A stretch of DNA of 64,000 nucleotides, taken from the NCBI GenBank assembly GCA_029202485.1, contig CP119313.1:372001-436000 (forward strand). Reading direction: 5' to 3'. The notes beneath the pieces are model-generated. The model ran no database searches and had not been told where the DNA came from. It worked only from the letters and a program-made list of their open reading frames with translations. The translations under genes and the position numbers were made by a program. This DNA is from Candidatus Pedobacter colombiensis (GTDB lineage Bacteria > Bacteroidota > Bacteroidia > Sphingobacteriales > Sphingobacteriaceae). Shown here one piece after another: positions 15,608-24,427 of the stretch. How positions within the stretch are numbered: the stretch's first letter is position 1; the number at the start of each line of letters is the position of its first letter.

Positions 15608-15985
15608 ATGGCAAGGATATCAGGTATTGATTTACCAAGAAACAAAAGAGGCGAGATTGGATTAACTTACATCTTCGGAGTAGGTAAATCAACTGCACAA
15701 CGTATATTAACGGAAGCAGGTATCGATTTTAACAAGAAAGTACAGGATTGGTCTGATGATGAGTTATCAGCAATTCGTACCATCATTAACGACGGCGTTA
15801 AAGTAGAAGGTGCTTTACGTTCAGAGGTTCAATTGAACATTAAACGTTTAATGGATATCGGTTGTTACCGTGGTTTACGTCACAGAAAAGGTTTGCCTGT
15901 ACGTGGTCAACGTACTAAGAACAACTCTCGTACACGTAAAGGCAAGAGAAAAACAGTTGCAAACAAGAAAAAAGCTACTAAATAA
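15608..15985 (+). CDS. rpsM: 30S ribosomal protein S13
   Basis: S13 (uS13), 125 aa, at the subunit interface of the 30S head. Begins MARISGIDLPRNKRGEIGLTY and has the signature GCYRGLRHRKGLPVRGQRTK. The basic C-terminal tail that contacts P-site tRNA is present. Confidence 0.98.
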   Translation: MARISGIDLPRNKRGEIGLTYIFGVGKSTAQRILTEAGIDFNKKVQDWSDDELSAIRTIINDGVKVEGALRSEVQLNIKRLMDIGCYRGLRHRKGLPVRGQRTKNNSRTRKGKRKTVANKKKATK

Positions 15986-16006
15986 AATTAGTACTGAATA
16001 ATAATT

Positions 16007-16396
16007 ATGGCTAAGAGTAAAAAAGTTACCAAAAAGCGTATTGTTGTTATTGAGCCTGTTGGACAGGCGCACATCAATGCTACTTTTAACAATATCATTG
16101 TTACCCTAACAAATAACAATGGTCAAACTATTTCATGGTCTTCTGCAGGTAAAATGGGATTCAAAGGTTCTAAAAAGAACACTCCTTATGCGGCAGGTCA
16201 AGCTGCATCTGATTGCGGTAAAGTAGCATTTGACTTAGGTTTACGTAAAGTAGACGTTTTTGTTAAAGGTCCTGGTTCTGGTCGTGAATCTGCAATTAGA
16301 ACATTGCAAGTTTCAGGTATCGAAGTAACCTCAATCAAAGATATTACACCGCTTCCACACAATGGATGTCGTCCTCCTAAGAAGAGAAGAGTTTAA
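16007..16396 (+). CDS. rpsK: 30S ribosomal protein S11
   Basis: S11 (uS11), 129 aa, platform protein. Features: AHINATFNNIIVTLTNNNG, VKGPGSGRESAIRTLQ and the C-terminal signature ITPLPHNGCRPPKKRRV. 21 nt after rpsM. Confidence 0.98.
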   Translation: MAKSKKVTKKRIVVIEPVGQAHINATFNNIIVTLTNNNGQTISWSSAGKMGFKGSKKNTPYAAGQAASDCGKVAFDLGLRKVDVFVKGPGSGRESAIRTLQVSGIEVTSIKDITPLPHNGCRPPKKRRV

Positions 16397-16405
16397 TTTA
16401 TTAAT

Positions 16406-16452
16406 TTTTAAAGCTAAGAGTCTGCAGCGTAAGGTTGTATGATACTTTAAAA
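16406..16452 (+). promoter_or_regulatory. Inverted repeat in the rpsD leader
   Basis: TTTTAAAG (16406-16413) pairs perfectly with CTTTAAAA (16445-16452) across a 31-nt loop that ends 9 nt before the rpsD start. S4 is an autoregulator in several phyla. This could be such a site, but AT-rich repeats can arise by chance. Confidence 0.35.
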
Positions 16453-16461
16453 CGAAAAGCA

Positions 16462-17070
16462 ATGGCAAGATATACAGGACCAAAGTCCAAAATCGCCCGT
16501 AAGTTCAGAGAACCAATTTTTGGTCCTGATAAAGTACTAGACAGAAAAAACTACCCTCCTGGGCAACATGGTGCTTCAAAAAGAAGAGGTAAGCAGTCTG
16601 AGTACGCAGTACAGTTAATGGAAAAGCAAAAGGTGAAATATACTTATGGTGTATTAGAGCGTCAATTCCGTAACTTATTTACTAAAGCGTCTTCACGTGA
16701 AGGTATTACAGGTGATAACTTATTACAATTATTAGAAGCTCGTTTAGATAACACAGTTTACAGATTAGGTATTGCTACAACACGTTCAGCTGCTCGTCAG
16801 TTAGTTAGCCATAAACACGTAACAGTTAACGGTGAGGTAGTAAATATACCATCATATCAATTGAAATCTGGTGATGTTATCGCAGTGCGTGAAAAGTCTA
16901 AAACTTTAGAAGCTATTACTAATTCAGTAGCTGGTAGAGTGATCAATAAATTCAATTGGTTAGACTGGAATGCAAGTGAATTAACAGGTAAGTTCTTAGC
17001 TTATCCTAATCGCGACGAGATACCAGAAAATATCAAAGAAAACCTTATAGTAGAGTTATACTCTAAGTAA
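16462..17070 (+). CDS. rpsD: 30S ribosomal protein S4
   Basis: S4 (uS4), 202 aa, nucleates 30S assembly. Start placed at MARYTGPKSKIARKFREPIF; an upstream in-frame ATG (16435) would add nine residues (MYDTLKRKA) not seen in S4. The S4 RNA-binding domain is at LDNTVYRLGIATTRSAARQL and HKHVTVNGEVVNIPSY. A terminator-like hairpin lies just after the stop, before rpoA. Confidence 0.97.
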   Translation: MARYTGPKSKIARKFREPIFGPDKVLDRKNYPPGQHGASKRRGKQSEYAVQLMEKQKVKYTYGVLERQFRNLFTKASSREGITGDNLLQLLEARLDNTVYRLGIATTRSAARQLVSHKHVTVNGEVVNIPSYQLKSGDVIAVREKSKTLEAITNSVAGRVINKFNWLDWNASELTGKFLAYPNRDEIPENIKENLIVELYSK

Positions 17071-17077
17071 TATATTT

Positions 17078-17110
17078 AGTTAATTGCCTTTATGGGCAAT
17101 TAACTTTTTT
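17078..17110 (+). terminator. Terminator-like hairpin between rpsD and rpoA
   Basis: Perfect 11-bp stem (AGTTAATTGCC at 17078-17088, GGCAATTAACT at 17095-17105), 6-nt loop, followed by six T. By form a rho-independent terminator or attenuator. AT-rich, so it may be leaky. Confidence 0.7.
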
Positions 17111-17149
17111 ACGTTACATATATTTAATAACGATCTAAAAACATTATAA

Positions 17150-18142
17150 ATGGCAATTTTAGCATTTCAGAAACCCGATAAAGTAATCATGCAGAAATCA
17201 ACTGATTTCGATGGTACATTTGAGTTCCGCCCTTTAGAGCCCGGTTTCGGTGTAACAATTGGTAATGCCTTAAGAAGAATATTGCTTTCTTCTTTAGAAG
17301 GTTATGCCATTACAAGTATTCGTTTTTCAGGCGTATCTCATGAGTTCTCTACAATGAAAGGTGTTGTAGAAGATTTGACAGAAATTATTCTTAATTTAAA
17401 ACAAGTACGTTTCAAAAAAACAGGAGATGCTGGCGATTCAGAGAAAGTTTTTATTTTAGTTAATGGACAGGAGCAGTTTTTAGCTGGTGACATTACTAAA
17501 TTCTCTAACAACTTCGAGGTGCTTAACCCTGATTTCGTTATTTGTAACATGGAGAAATCTGTTACTTTAGAAGTGGAATTAACCATCAATAAAGGACGTG
17601 GTTATGTGCCTGCTGAGGAAAATAAAATCAATGATGCTGTTGTTGGTGTGATCGCAATCGATTCGATCTTCACTCCAATGAAAAATGTAAAATACACGAT
17701 TGAAAACTATCGTGTTGAGCAAAAAACAGATTATGAAAAATTAATATTAGATATCTCTACAGATGGTTCTATCCATCCTGAAGAAGCACTTAAAGAAGCT
17801 GCAAAAATTTTAATCCAGCACTTTATGTTGTTCTCTGATGAGAATTTAGTATTAGAGTCTCAAGCTAAAGAAGAGACTAAAGAAGTTGATGAGGAAATCT
17901 TGCATATGCGTAAGATCTTAAAAACTGAATTAGTTGATTTAGATCTTTCAGTTCGTGCATTGAACTGCTTAAAAGCAGCTGATATACGCACTTTAGCTGA
18001 TCTGGTTTCTTATGATGTGGCTGATATGTTAAAATTCAGAAACTTCGGTAAAAAATCTTTAACAGAGATACAAGAACTTGTTAAATCTAAAAGTTTATCT
18101 TTTGGCATGAACTTGTCAAAGTTTAAATTGGACGAAGAATAA
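17150..18142 (+). CDS. rpoA: RNA polymerase alpha subunit
   Basis: Alpha subunit, 330 aa; its dimer is the assembly platform for beta and beta'. The N-terminal domain has FEFRPLEPGFGVTIGNALRR and LSSLEGYAITSI. The C-terminal domain (about residues 255-330), which binds UP elements and activators, has LDLSVRALNCLKAADI and LLKFRNFGKKSLTEI-like sequence. The terminator-like hairpin upstream suggests its level may be set separately from the ribosomal proteins. Confidence 0.98.
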   Translation: MAILAFQKPDKVIMQKSTDFDGTFEFRPLEPGFGVTIGNALRRILLSSLEGYAITSIRFSGVSHEFSTMKGVVEDLTEIILNLKQVRFKKTGDAGDSEKVFILVNGQEQFLAGDITKFSNNFEVLNPDFVICNMEKSVTLEVELTINKGRGYVPAEENKINDAVVGVIAIDSIFTPMKNVKYTIENYRVEQKTDYEKLILDISTDGSIHPEEALKEAAKILIQHFMLFSDENLVLESQAKEETKEVDEEILHMRKILKTELVDLDLSVRALNCLKAADIRTLADLVSYDVADMLKFRNFGKKSLTEIQELVKSKSLSFGMNLSKFKLDEE

Positions 18143-18172
18143 GTACAAAATATAAATAACAATATTGTTAAT

Positions 18173-18217
18173 AGTATATAATTCCCTCGGATTAAATTCA
18201 TAGAGACGGTATATACT
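18173..18217 (+). promoter_or_regulatory. Long-loop hairpin before rplQ
   Basis: AGTATATA (18173-18180) pairs perfectly with TATATACT (18210-18217), with a 29-nt loop, 14 nt before the rplQ start. A 12-bp palindrome, AACAATATTGTT (18158-18169), lies just upstream. Both are AT-rich and may have no function. Confidence 0.35.
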
Positions 18218-18231
18218 GAATAAATCAAAAA

Positions 18232-18756
18232 ATGAGACACGGTAAAAAAGTAAACCACTTAGGAAGAACAGATTCACATCGTAAAGCGATGTTGGCTAAC
18301 ATGGCTTCATCGTTAATTAAGCATAAAAGGATTTCAACAACTTTAGCTAAAGCAAAAGCTTTGCGTATGTATGTTGAGCCTCTTATTACAAAATCTAAAT
18401 CTGATACTACACATTCTCGTCGTATTGTATTTGGCTATTTGCAAGATAAAGAAACTGTTACTGAATTGTTCCGTGATGTTGCAGCGAAAGTTGCTAACCG
18501 TCCGGGTGGTTATACCAGAATCATTAAATTGAACAATCGTTTAGGTGATAACGCTGAAATGGCGTTAATTGAACTGGTTGATTACAATGAGGTTTATGGT
18601 AAAGAAGCAGAATCTGCTGAAAAGAAAACAACTCGTCGTGGTAGAAGCAAAGTGAAAAAAGCTGATGCCCCTGCTGCTAAAGCAGAAACGGTAGTTGAAG
18701 AAGCTACTACTGAAGCTCCAGTAGCTGAAGAAAAAGCAGAAGATAAAGGCGAATAA
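18232..18756 (+). CDS. rplQ: 50S ribosomal protein L17 with a charged tail
   Basis: L17 (bL17), 174 aa, against about 127 in E. coli. The core MRHGKKVNHLGRTDSHRKAM and RPGGYTRIIKLNNRLGDNAE is standard. After about residue 125 a low-complexity tail rich in Lys, Ala and Glu follows (KKTTRRGRSKVKKADAPAAK and a Glu/Ala-rich end). Similar tails occur in other Bacteroidota L17 proteins. Last gene of the superoperon. Confidence 0.97.
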   Translation: MRHGKKVNHLGRTDSHRKAMLANMASSLIKHKRISTTLAKAKALRMYVEPLITKSKSDTTHSRRIVFGYLQDKETVTELFRDVAAKVANRPGGYTRIIKLNNRLGDNAEMALIELVDYNEVYGKEAESAEKKTTRRGRSKVKKADAPAAKAETVVEEATTEAPVAEEKAEDKGE

Positions 18757-18779
18757 TTTATTCCCTTATCATAATATAG

Positions 18780-18810
18780 AAAACCCTGTTCGATTCGGAC
18801 GGGGTTTTTT
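18780..18810 (+). terminator. Terminator of the ribosomal superoperon
   Basis: 12-bp stem with G-U pairs (AAAACCCTGTTC at 18780-18791, GGACGGGGTTTT at 18797-18808), 5-nt loop, T6 run. It marks the end of the transcript after rplQ. Confidence 0.85.
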
Positions 18811-18833
18811 GTTTTATTCCTTTTCCAAAAGGT

Positions 18834-18841
18834 TATCTTTG
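18834..18841 (+). promoter_or_regulatory. -7 box of the methyltransferase gene
   Basis: TATCTTTG matches TAnnTTTG, 17 nt before the ATG at 18859. TTTG at 18808-18811 is the nearest -33 candidate, with a long 22-nt spacer. Confidence 0.5.
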
Positions 18842-18858
18842 CAGGGTAATCAATTTTC

Positions 18859-20055
18859 ATGTCCAATCAAGTTTATTTACAGCAATTCAAGGATCTGCTT
18901 TCACAAAGCGTGGGAGACAACACATTTGTTAAAATTTCAATGGGAAATTACCAGGGAAATGAAAAGGAATTAAGGAACATTTATATTCGAAGGGTGAAGA
19001 TTAAAAGAGCAGATATGCTTTCGTTTACTTATCGTTATAAAACAAGGGATATCATCAAGAATTTTTCCATAAGTGAGGGGATTACCTTAGTGGCAAATTT
19101 CATCAGCAATGATTTTAAGATTGCGACTTTATTTAGTACTGAAAAGGAGGTTATTCTTGAATATGGTAAAAAGCAATTGATCACCTTACGAGAAAAGGCT
19201 TTGGTGAAACCAGTAGTGGTGAGTTTATCTCATAATAAGGAAAAGAAACGTTTAATCCTGCCTCATGGAAAAAGCTATTTAACTGAGCTTAAATTGACCG
19301 ATGCAGATGGCAATGTTTTTAAGAATGCTCAGGATAAGTACAAACAGATTAATCAATATATCGAGATTTTGAATAGCCTGATCAAAGAATTACCGGCGGG
19401 TAGTGTGAAGAGGGTTGTGGATATGGGATCCGGTAAAGGCTACCTTACTTTTGCATTGTATGATTATCTTCAGCAGCTGATGGAGGAAAAGATACACGTA
19501 ACAGGGGTTGAATATCGGGAGGATCTTGTGCTTTTGTGTAATGCTATTGCAGAACGATCAGGTTTTAGCCAATTGGACTTTATTCAGGGCACGATAGAGG
19601 ATTATGCTGTTCCGGCTATCGATTTGCTGATCGCATTGCATGCTTGTGATACAGCTACAGATGATGCGATTTACAAAGGTATTAAGGCGAATGCGAAACT
19701 GATTGTTGTTGCGCCATGCTGCCATAAACAGATTAGGAGGGAGATGGAAAAGCACAAGGTTAAAAATGATGTTTCTTTTTTAACTCAGTATGGCATTTTC
19801 ATGGAACGACAAGCGGAAATGGTAACTGATGGGCTAAGGGCACTGATACTTGAATATTTTGGGTATAAGACAAAAGTGTTTGAATTCATCTCCGACGCGC
19901 ATACCCCTAAAAATGTATTGGTGGTAGGAATTAAGATGAAGGATAAAGGAGCAAAGCACAAAGACGAAATTCTGCAGAAGATCAGGGATGCTAAAGCTTA
20001 TTTTGGAATTGGATATCATCATTTGGAAAGATTATTTGAGCTGGAGCGCCAGTAA
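18859..20055 (+). CDS. Class I SAM-dependent methyltransferase (Methyltransf_32-like)
   Basis: 398 aa. A poorly recognisable N-terminal half (about 1-170) is followed by a Rossmann methyltransferase domain. SAM-binding motif I is KRVVDMGSGKGYLTFALYDY (about residue 186), then VTGVEYREDLV. The motif IV region reads DLLIALHACDTATDDAI, and APCCHKQIRREM carries two Cys. The ALHACD..APCC pattern is typical of the GSTCD/METTL25-like Methyltransf_32 family; the substrate is unknown (RNA is often proposed). Own promoter, single-gene unit. DNA at 19935-19956 resembles the repeat found between fusA and rpsJ. Confidence 0.82.
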   Translation: MSNQVYLQQFKDLLSQSVGDNTFVKISMGNYQGNEKELRNIYIRRVKIKRADMLSFTYRYKTRDIIKNFSISEGITLVANFISNDFKIATLFSTEKEVILEYGKKQLITLREKALVKPVVVSLSHNKEKKRLILPHGKSYLTELKLTDADGNVFKNAQDKYKQINQYIEILNSLIKELPAGSVKRVVDMGSGKGYLTFALYDYLQQLMEEKIHVTGVEYREDLVLLCNAIAERSGFSQLDFIQGTIEDYAVPAIDLLIALHACDTATDDAIYKGIKANAKLIVVAPCCHKQIRREMEKHKVKNDVSFLTQYGIFMERQAEMVTDGLRALILEYFGYKTKVFEFISDAHTPKNVLVVGIKMKDKGAKHKDEILQKIRDAKAYFGIGYHHLERLFELERQ

Positions 20056-20156
20056 TTATATGCATTTCTGTCATAGTGTCACATTTTTGTAACCGCTTTC
20101 GGCCATAAAATTCGTTAATTATTGTTTGCAAGGATGATTTTCTGCCAAAACTCAAT

Positions 20157-20171
20157 TGGCACATTGCTTGT
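20157..20171 (+). promoter_or_regulatory. Possible sigma-54 promoter of dnaK
   Basis: TGGCAC (20157-20162), 5 nt, TTGT (20168-20171) matches the -24/-12 pattern TGGCAC-N5-TTGC with one mismatch (C to T). Transcription would start near 20183, about 40 nt before dnaK. I see no CIRCE element and no clear TAnnTTTG box in this gap. Confidence 0.4.
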
Positions 20172-20223
20172 TAAACAGATATAAATAATAAAAGATTTCA
20201 TAACATAAACAGAGATAAATAAC

Positions 20224-22143
20224 ATGTCAAAAATTATTGGTATAGACTTAGGAACAACAAACTCTTGCGTAGCCGTAATGGAAGGTAACGAACCTGTAGT
20301 TATAGCCAACAGTGAGGGTAAACGTACTACGCCATCCATTGTTGCATTTGCAGAAAATGGTGAGCGTAAAGTTGGTGAGCCGGCTAAACGTCAGGCCATA
20401 ACCAACCCAACAAAAACAATCTATTCGATTAAACGCTTTATGGGTAACAGCTTTGCTGAGGTTACTAAAGAGGCGGGCCGCGTACCATATAAAGTTGTTA
20501 AAGGCGACAATAATACACCTCGTGTTGAGATTGACGACCGTAAATATACTCCTCAGGAGATCTCTGCAATGATTTTGCAGAAAATGAAAAAGACTGCTGA
20601 AGATTTCTTAGGCCAGGAAGTAACTGAGGCCGTTATTACGGTTCCTGCTTATTTTAATGATGCGCAACGTCAGGCTACGAAAGAAGCAGGCGAAATTGCA
20701 GGTTTAACCGTAAAACGTATCATTAATGAGCCAACTGCAGCTGCTTTAGCTTATGGTTTGGATAAAGCTCATAAAGACATGAAAATTGTTGTGTTTGACT
20801 GCGGTGGTGGTACGCATGACGTTTCTGTACTTGAATTGGGTGATGGTGTATTTGAAGTTAAATCTACTGATGGTGATACTCACTTAGGTGGTGATGATTT
20901 TGATCACACAATTATTGAATGGTTAGCTCAAGAATTTAAAAGCGAAAACGGCATGGATCTTCACCAGGATCCAATGGCATTACAACGTTTAAAAGAAGCT
21001 GCTGAGAAGGCTAAAATTGAGCTTTCAAGCACTACTTCAACTGAGATTAACCTTCCTTATATCACTGCTGATGCAACAGGACCTAAACACCTTGTTAGAA
21101 CATTAAGCCGTGCTAAATTTGAGCAATTGGTTGGTGATTTAATTAAGCGTACAATCGAACCTTGTAAATCTGCGTTGAAAAATGCTGGTTTAAAAACAAG
21201 TGATATTGATGAAATTATCTTAGTTGGTGGTTCTACACGTATTCCTGCTATTCAGGATGCAGTAAAAGCTTTCTTTGGTAAAGAGCCATCTAAAGGTGTA
21301 AATCCTGATGAGGTTGTAGCTATTGGTGCTGCAATTCAAGGTGGTGTATTAACCGGAGAAGTTAAAGATGTATTGTTATTGGATGTTACCCCACTTTCTT
21401 TAGGTATTGAGACTATGGGTGGTGTAATGACTAAGTTGATTGAAGCTAATACTACTATTCCTTCTAAAAAGGCGGAAACTTTCTCTACTGCTGCTGATAA
21501 CCAGCCTTCTGTAGAGATCCATATTTTACAGGGAGAGCGCCCAATGGCTGCTCAGAACCGTACAATTGGTCGTTTCATTTTAGATGGTATTCCACCAGCT
21601 CCTCGTGGTGTTCCTCAGGTAGAAGTAGCGTTTGATATTGATGCTAACGGTATCTTACATGTGAGTGCTAAAGATAAGGCTACTGGTAAAGAACAAAAAG
21701 TTCGCATTGAGGCTTCTTCAGGCTTAACTGATGAAGAGATCAAAAGAATGAAAGACGAAGCTGAAAAGAATGCTGATGCAGATAAAGCTGCTAAAGAAGA
21801 AGCGGAAAAAATCAATGGTGCTGATGCTTTAATTTTCTCTACTGAGAAACAATTAAAAGAGTTTGGTGATAAACTTTCTGCTGATAAAAAAGCACCTATT
21901 GAAGAAGGTTTGAAAAAACTTAAAGATGCACATGCGGCAAGAAACTTTGCTGATATTGATGCTGCTCAGGAAGAATTGCAGAATGCATGGAATGCTGCTT
22001 CAGAAGAGATGTATAAAGGTGGTCAGGACGGTGCACAGCCAGAAGCTGGTGCAGAAGGTCAGGCTGGCGGACAACATGCTGCTGATGGTGGCGATAACGT
22101 TACTGATGTAGACTTTGAAGAAGTTAAAGACGACAAAAAGTAA
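20224..22143 (+). CDS. dnaK: Molecular chaperone DnaK (Hsp70)
   Basis: ATP-dependent chaperone, 639 aa, normal length. The actin-fold ATPase domain (about 1-385) has IGIDLGTTNSCVAV, the phosphate loop DCGGGTHDVSVLELG (residues 192-206) and ILVGGSTRIPAIQ. The linker DVLLLDVTPLSLGIETMGG leads into the substrate-binding domain. The C-terminus is a Gly/Ala/Glu-rich tail ending VTDVDFEEVKDDKK, close to the EEVD-like bacterial ending. The loop carries Cys193 and His198 where many DnaKs have Leu and Phe; this variant seems usual for Sphingobacteriaceae, from memory. dnaJ and grpE are not in this window. A strong terminator follows. Confidence 0.98.
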   Translation: MSKIIGIDLGTTNSCVAVMEGNEPVVIANSEGKRTTPSIVAFAENGERKVGEPAKRQAITNPTKTIYSIKRFMGNSFAEVTKEAGRVPYKVVKGDNNTPRVEIDDRKYTPQEISAMILQKMKKTAEDFLGQEVTEAVITVPAYFNDAQRQATKEAGEIAGLTVKRIINEPTAAALAYGLDKAHKDMKIVVFDCGGGTHDVSVLELGDGVFEVKSTDGDTHLGGDDFDHTIIEWLAQEFKSENGMDLHQDPMALQRLKEAAEKAKIELSSTTSTEINLPYITADATGPKHLVRTLSRAKFEQLVGDLIKRTIEPCKSALKNAGLKTSDIDEIILVGGSTRIPAIQDAVKAFFGKEPSKGVNPDEVVAIGAAIQGGVLTGEVKDVLLLDVTPLSLGIETMGGVMTKLIEANTTIPSKKAETFSTAADNQPSVEIHILQGERPMAAQNRTIGRFILDGIPPAPRGVPQVEVAFDIDANGILHVSAKDKATGKEQKVRIEASSGLTDEEIKRMKDEAEKNADADKAAKEEAEKINGADALIFSTEKQLKEFGDKLSADKKAPIEEGLKKLKDAHAARNFADIDAAQEELQNAWNAASEEMYKGGQDGAQPEAGAEGQAGGQHAADGGDNVTDVDFEEVKDDKK

Positions 22144-22156
22144 ATTGTTGAAGCTA

Positions 22157-22206
22157 TATAAAAGGAAAGGCCCTTGATCATTTGATCAAGGGCCTTTCCT
22201 TTTATA
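22157..22206. terminator. Bidirectional terminator after dnaK
   Basis: A 23-bp perfect stem (left arm 22157-22179, right arm 22184-22206) with an ATTT loop; the core pairs GGAAAGGCCCTTGATC with its complement. A- and T-rich feet serve both strands, separating dnaK from the convergent nucleotidyltransferase gene. Confidence 0.92.
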
Positions 22207-22218
22207 ATTGGATATTAA

Positions 22219-23118
22219 TTAATTCCAAAGGTTTTGAGGGTAGGTACCATCTTTTACCAGCTCGTCTATGCAGTTTTGTACGAATGGCTTATCTTCTTTA
22301 TAAGTTACACCAAACCACTGACTGTCTGTAGGGATAACTTTAAAATTTGCTGTATTGCTTTTAACCAGATTTTCGCCGATTAAAGGAATGAAGAATTCTG
22401 CTTTTGGCTTTTCTTTGTTCGCTAGAGCAAATACTTTAAATAAGTCCTCAGTTAATTTAAAGACTGCTGGAGTGAATCCCCAGAAGTTCATAGAAACAGG
22501 TGTATTGTACTCTAAAGGATACTCTATGCCATCTTCTTCATAAACGATAGTATCTCCTTTTTTATAAACTTGCGTACGTTCTGTAATTTCCTCCAGGTAA
22601 CCTGCTTCGCTGGTTTTGCAAACTCCGCGTGAAACTGATCCAAAGTCGGATAGGGTTTTTCCAATCTGATAACCAACGATAGAATAATTGCTATCAGTGG
22701 CTTCAGTACTTAAGAAGTCTACCATTTTTTTAAAAGCATCAAAACCATAATAATCATCGGCATTGATTACGCAAAATGGTTCTTTGATAGCTTTTCTGGC
22801 AGAAAGAATGGCATGAGCTGTTCCCCATGGCTTTTCACGATAGATTTCTTCTTCAATTCCAAATTGCTTTAAATCAAAGTTTTGAAATACATAATCCGTC
22901 TCAATTTTGCCATTTAGTTTTGGCTCAAAAATAGCTTTAAAGTTATCTACAAATTCTTCTTTAATAATGAAGACTACTTTGCCAAAACCTGCTTTTATGG
23001 CATCGTATATTGAATAGTCGATAATGGTTTCGCCATTAGGGCCAAAGCCATCAATTTGTTTCATGCTGCCATAACGGCTCGCCATACCGGCGGCTAATAT
23101 TAGTAAGGTGGGTTTCAT
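22219..23118 (-). CDS. Sugar nucleotidyltransferase (NTP_transferase family)
   Basis: 299 aa. Starts MKPTLLILAAGMASRYGSMK, the nucleotide-binding loop of the family (LAAGxxxR..K), followed by QIDGFGPNGETIIDYSIYDA. A metal-binding acidic pair appears in CVINADDYYGFDAF. Family members activate sugar 1-phosphates with UTP, dTTP or GTP for polysaccharide or cell-surface synthesis; the sugar and the nucleotide cannot be fixed from sequence alone. Single gene, convergent with dnaK. Confidence 0.85.
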   Translation of the reverse strand: MKPTLLILAAGMASRYGSMKQIDGFGPNGETIIDYSIYDAIKAGFGKVVFIIKEEFVDNFKAIFEPKLNGKIETDYVFQNFDLKQFGIEEEIYREKPWGTAHAILSARKAIKEPFCVINADDYYGFDAFKKMVDFLSTEATDSNYSIVGYQIGKTLSDFGSVSRGVCKTSEAGYLEEITERTQVYKKGDTIVYEEDGIEYPLEYNTPVSMNFWGFTPAVFKLTEDLFKVFALANKEKPKAEFFIPLIGENLVKSNTANFKVIPTDSQWFGVTYKEDKPFVQNCIDELVKDGTYPQNLWN

Positions 23119-23237
23119 TCAATTAAAATAATGAATAGGTTAATAATCAATGTGAACGGTAAAAATTATGAAGCTAAAATACATTTTTTGCTTTATGTAT
23201 TCAGAGTTTTTTACCTTAAATCGTTTGGCTTAAGTGG

Positions 23238-23275
23238 TAAAAAAGGAAAAGCGTACCTGAATAATTCAAGCACGC
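23238..23275 (-). terminator. Terminator of the M42 peptidase gene
   Basis: On the minus strand GCGTGCTTGAA pairs with TTCAGGTACGC (23275-23265 with 23261-23251) in 9 of 11 positions, with a TTA loop, then TTTTCCTTTTTT. Fits the end of the gene at 23296. Confidence 0.7.
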
Positions 23276-23295
23276 CTTCTCTTTTAGTTAAATGT

Positions 23296-24405
23296 TTATT
23301 TTGAATACTTGAAATCGTGATCTTTTTCAATGTTTAATAATGAATGATAGATCAGGCTAATTACATTGTCTACATCTTCTTTATGGATCATTTCAACCGT
23401 GGTATGCATATAACGCAGCGGCAATGATATTAGCGCAGATGGAACTCCTCCGTTTGAATAGGCAAAAGCATCAGTGTCGGTACCTGTTGAACGTGATGAG
23501 GCCTGGCGCTGGAAAGGAATGTTATTCTTTTCAGCTGTTTCAATCAATAATTTATTCAGGTTAGTTTGAACTGCCGGGGCATAAGAAACTACAGGTCCTT
23601 TGCCGCAAGCTAAATCACCCTGAGTTTTTTTATTGATCATTGGGGTGTTTGTATCATGTGTTACATCAGTAATGATTGCAACATGCGGTTTAATCCTGTC
23701 AGCAATCATTTCAGCACCACGTAAGCCAATTTCTTCCTGTACAGAGTTTACAATATATAAACCGAATGGAAGTTTCTTTTTATTTTCCTGTAGCAAACGT
23801 GCCACTTCGGCAATCATAAAGCCACCCGCCCTATTATCAAGAGCTCTGCCTACATAATAACGGTCGTTTAAAATCATAAATTCATCTTCGTAGGTAATTA
23901 CACAGCCTACATGAACTCCTAATTTTTCTACTTCTTCTTTGGAGGTGCATCCGCAATCCAGGAATATGTTTTTAAGGGCAGGAGCTTCTTCTTTATCTCC
24001 ACCATGACGGGTGTGTATAGCAGGCCATCCAAAAACAGCTTTTACCATACCTTTGTCAGTATGGATATTAACCCTTTTAGAGGGTGCAATCTGATGATCA
24101 GAACCTCCGTTACGGATCACATAGATTAATCCATCCTCTGTGATGTAATTCACAAACCAGGAGATTTCATCAGCGTGTGCTTCAATTACTACCTTAAATT
24201 CGGCTTTAGGATTAATTACACCTACAGCGGTGCCATAATTGTCGATAAAACTTTCATCGATATATGGTTTTAGATAATCGAGCCATAATTTCTGACCTGG
24301 ATATTCAAAGCCGGTTGGAGATGGGTTATTGATATATTTTTCAAAAAAGTGTAGTGATTTTTTATTAACCACAGCAACGTGTTTGTCGTCTTTCTTTTTA
24401 GCCAT
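23296..24405 (-). CDS. M42 family metallopeptidase (glutamyl aminopeptidase-like)
   Basis: 369-aa cytosolic di-zinc aminopeptidase/endoglucanase-type M42 enzyme. Metal ligands can be assigned: H77 and D79 (EAHADE), bridging D190 (ALDNRAGG), catalytic E224 and ligand E225 (QEEIGLRG), D247 (ITDVTHD) and H334 (RYMHTTVE). The length is typical. The N-terminal lysine-rich stretch is not diagnostic. Family members trim peptides in the cytosol, often as large tetrahedral dodecamers. Has its own -7 box at 24428-24435. Confidence 0.93.
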   Translation of the reverse strand: MAKKKDDKHVAVVNKKSLHFFEKYINNPSPTGFEYPGQKLWLDYLKPYIDESFIDNYGTAVGVINPKAEFKVVIEAHADEISWFVNYITEDGLIYVIRNGGSDHQIAPSKRVNIHTDKGMVKAVFGWPAIHTRHGGDKEEAPALKNIFLDCGCTSKEEVEKLGVHVGCVITYEDEFMILNDRYYVGRALDNRAGGFMIAEVARLLQENKKKLPFGLYIVNSVQEEIGLRGAEMIADRIKPHVAIITDVTHDTNTPMINKKTQGDLACGKGPVVSYAPAVQTNLNKLLIETAEKNNIPFQRQASSRSTGTDTDAFAYSNGGVPSALISLPLRYMHTTVEMIHKEDVDNVISLIYHSLLNIEKDHDFKYSK

Positions 24406-24427
24406 TATTCTATTTTTTTATTGTAAG

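Noticed and set aside
18158..18169. AACAATATTGTT palindrome before rplQ as an operator
   Set aside because: Very AT-rich, expected by chance in this composition, and no second copy was seen.
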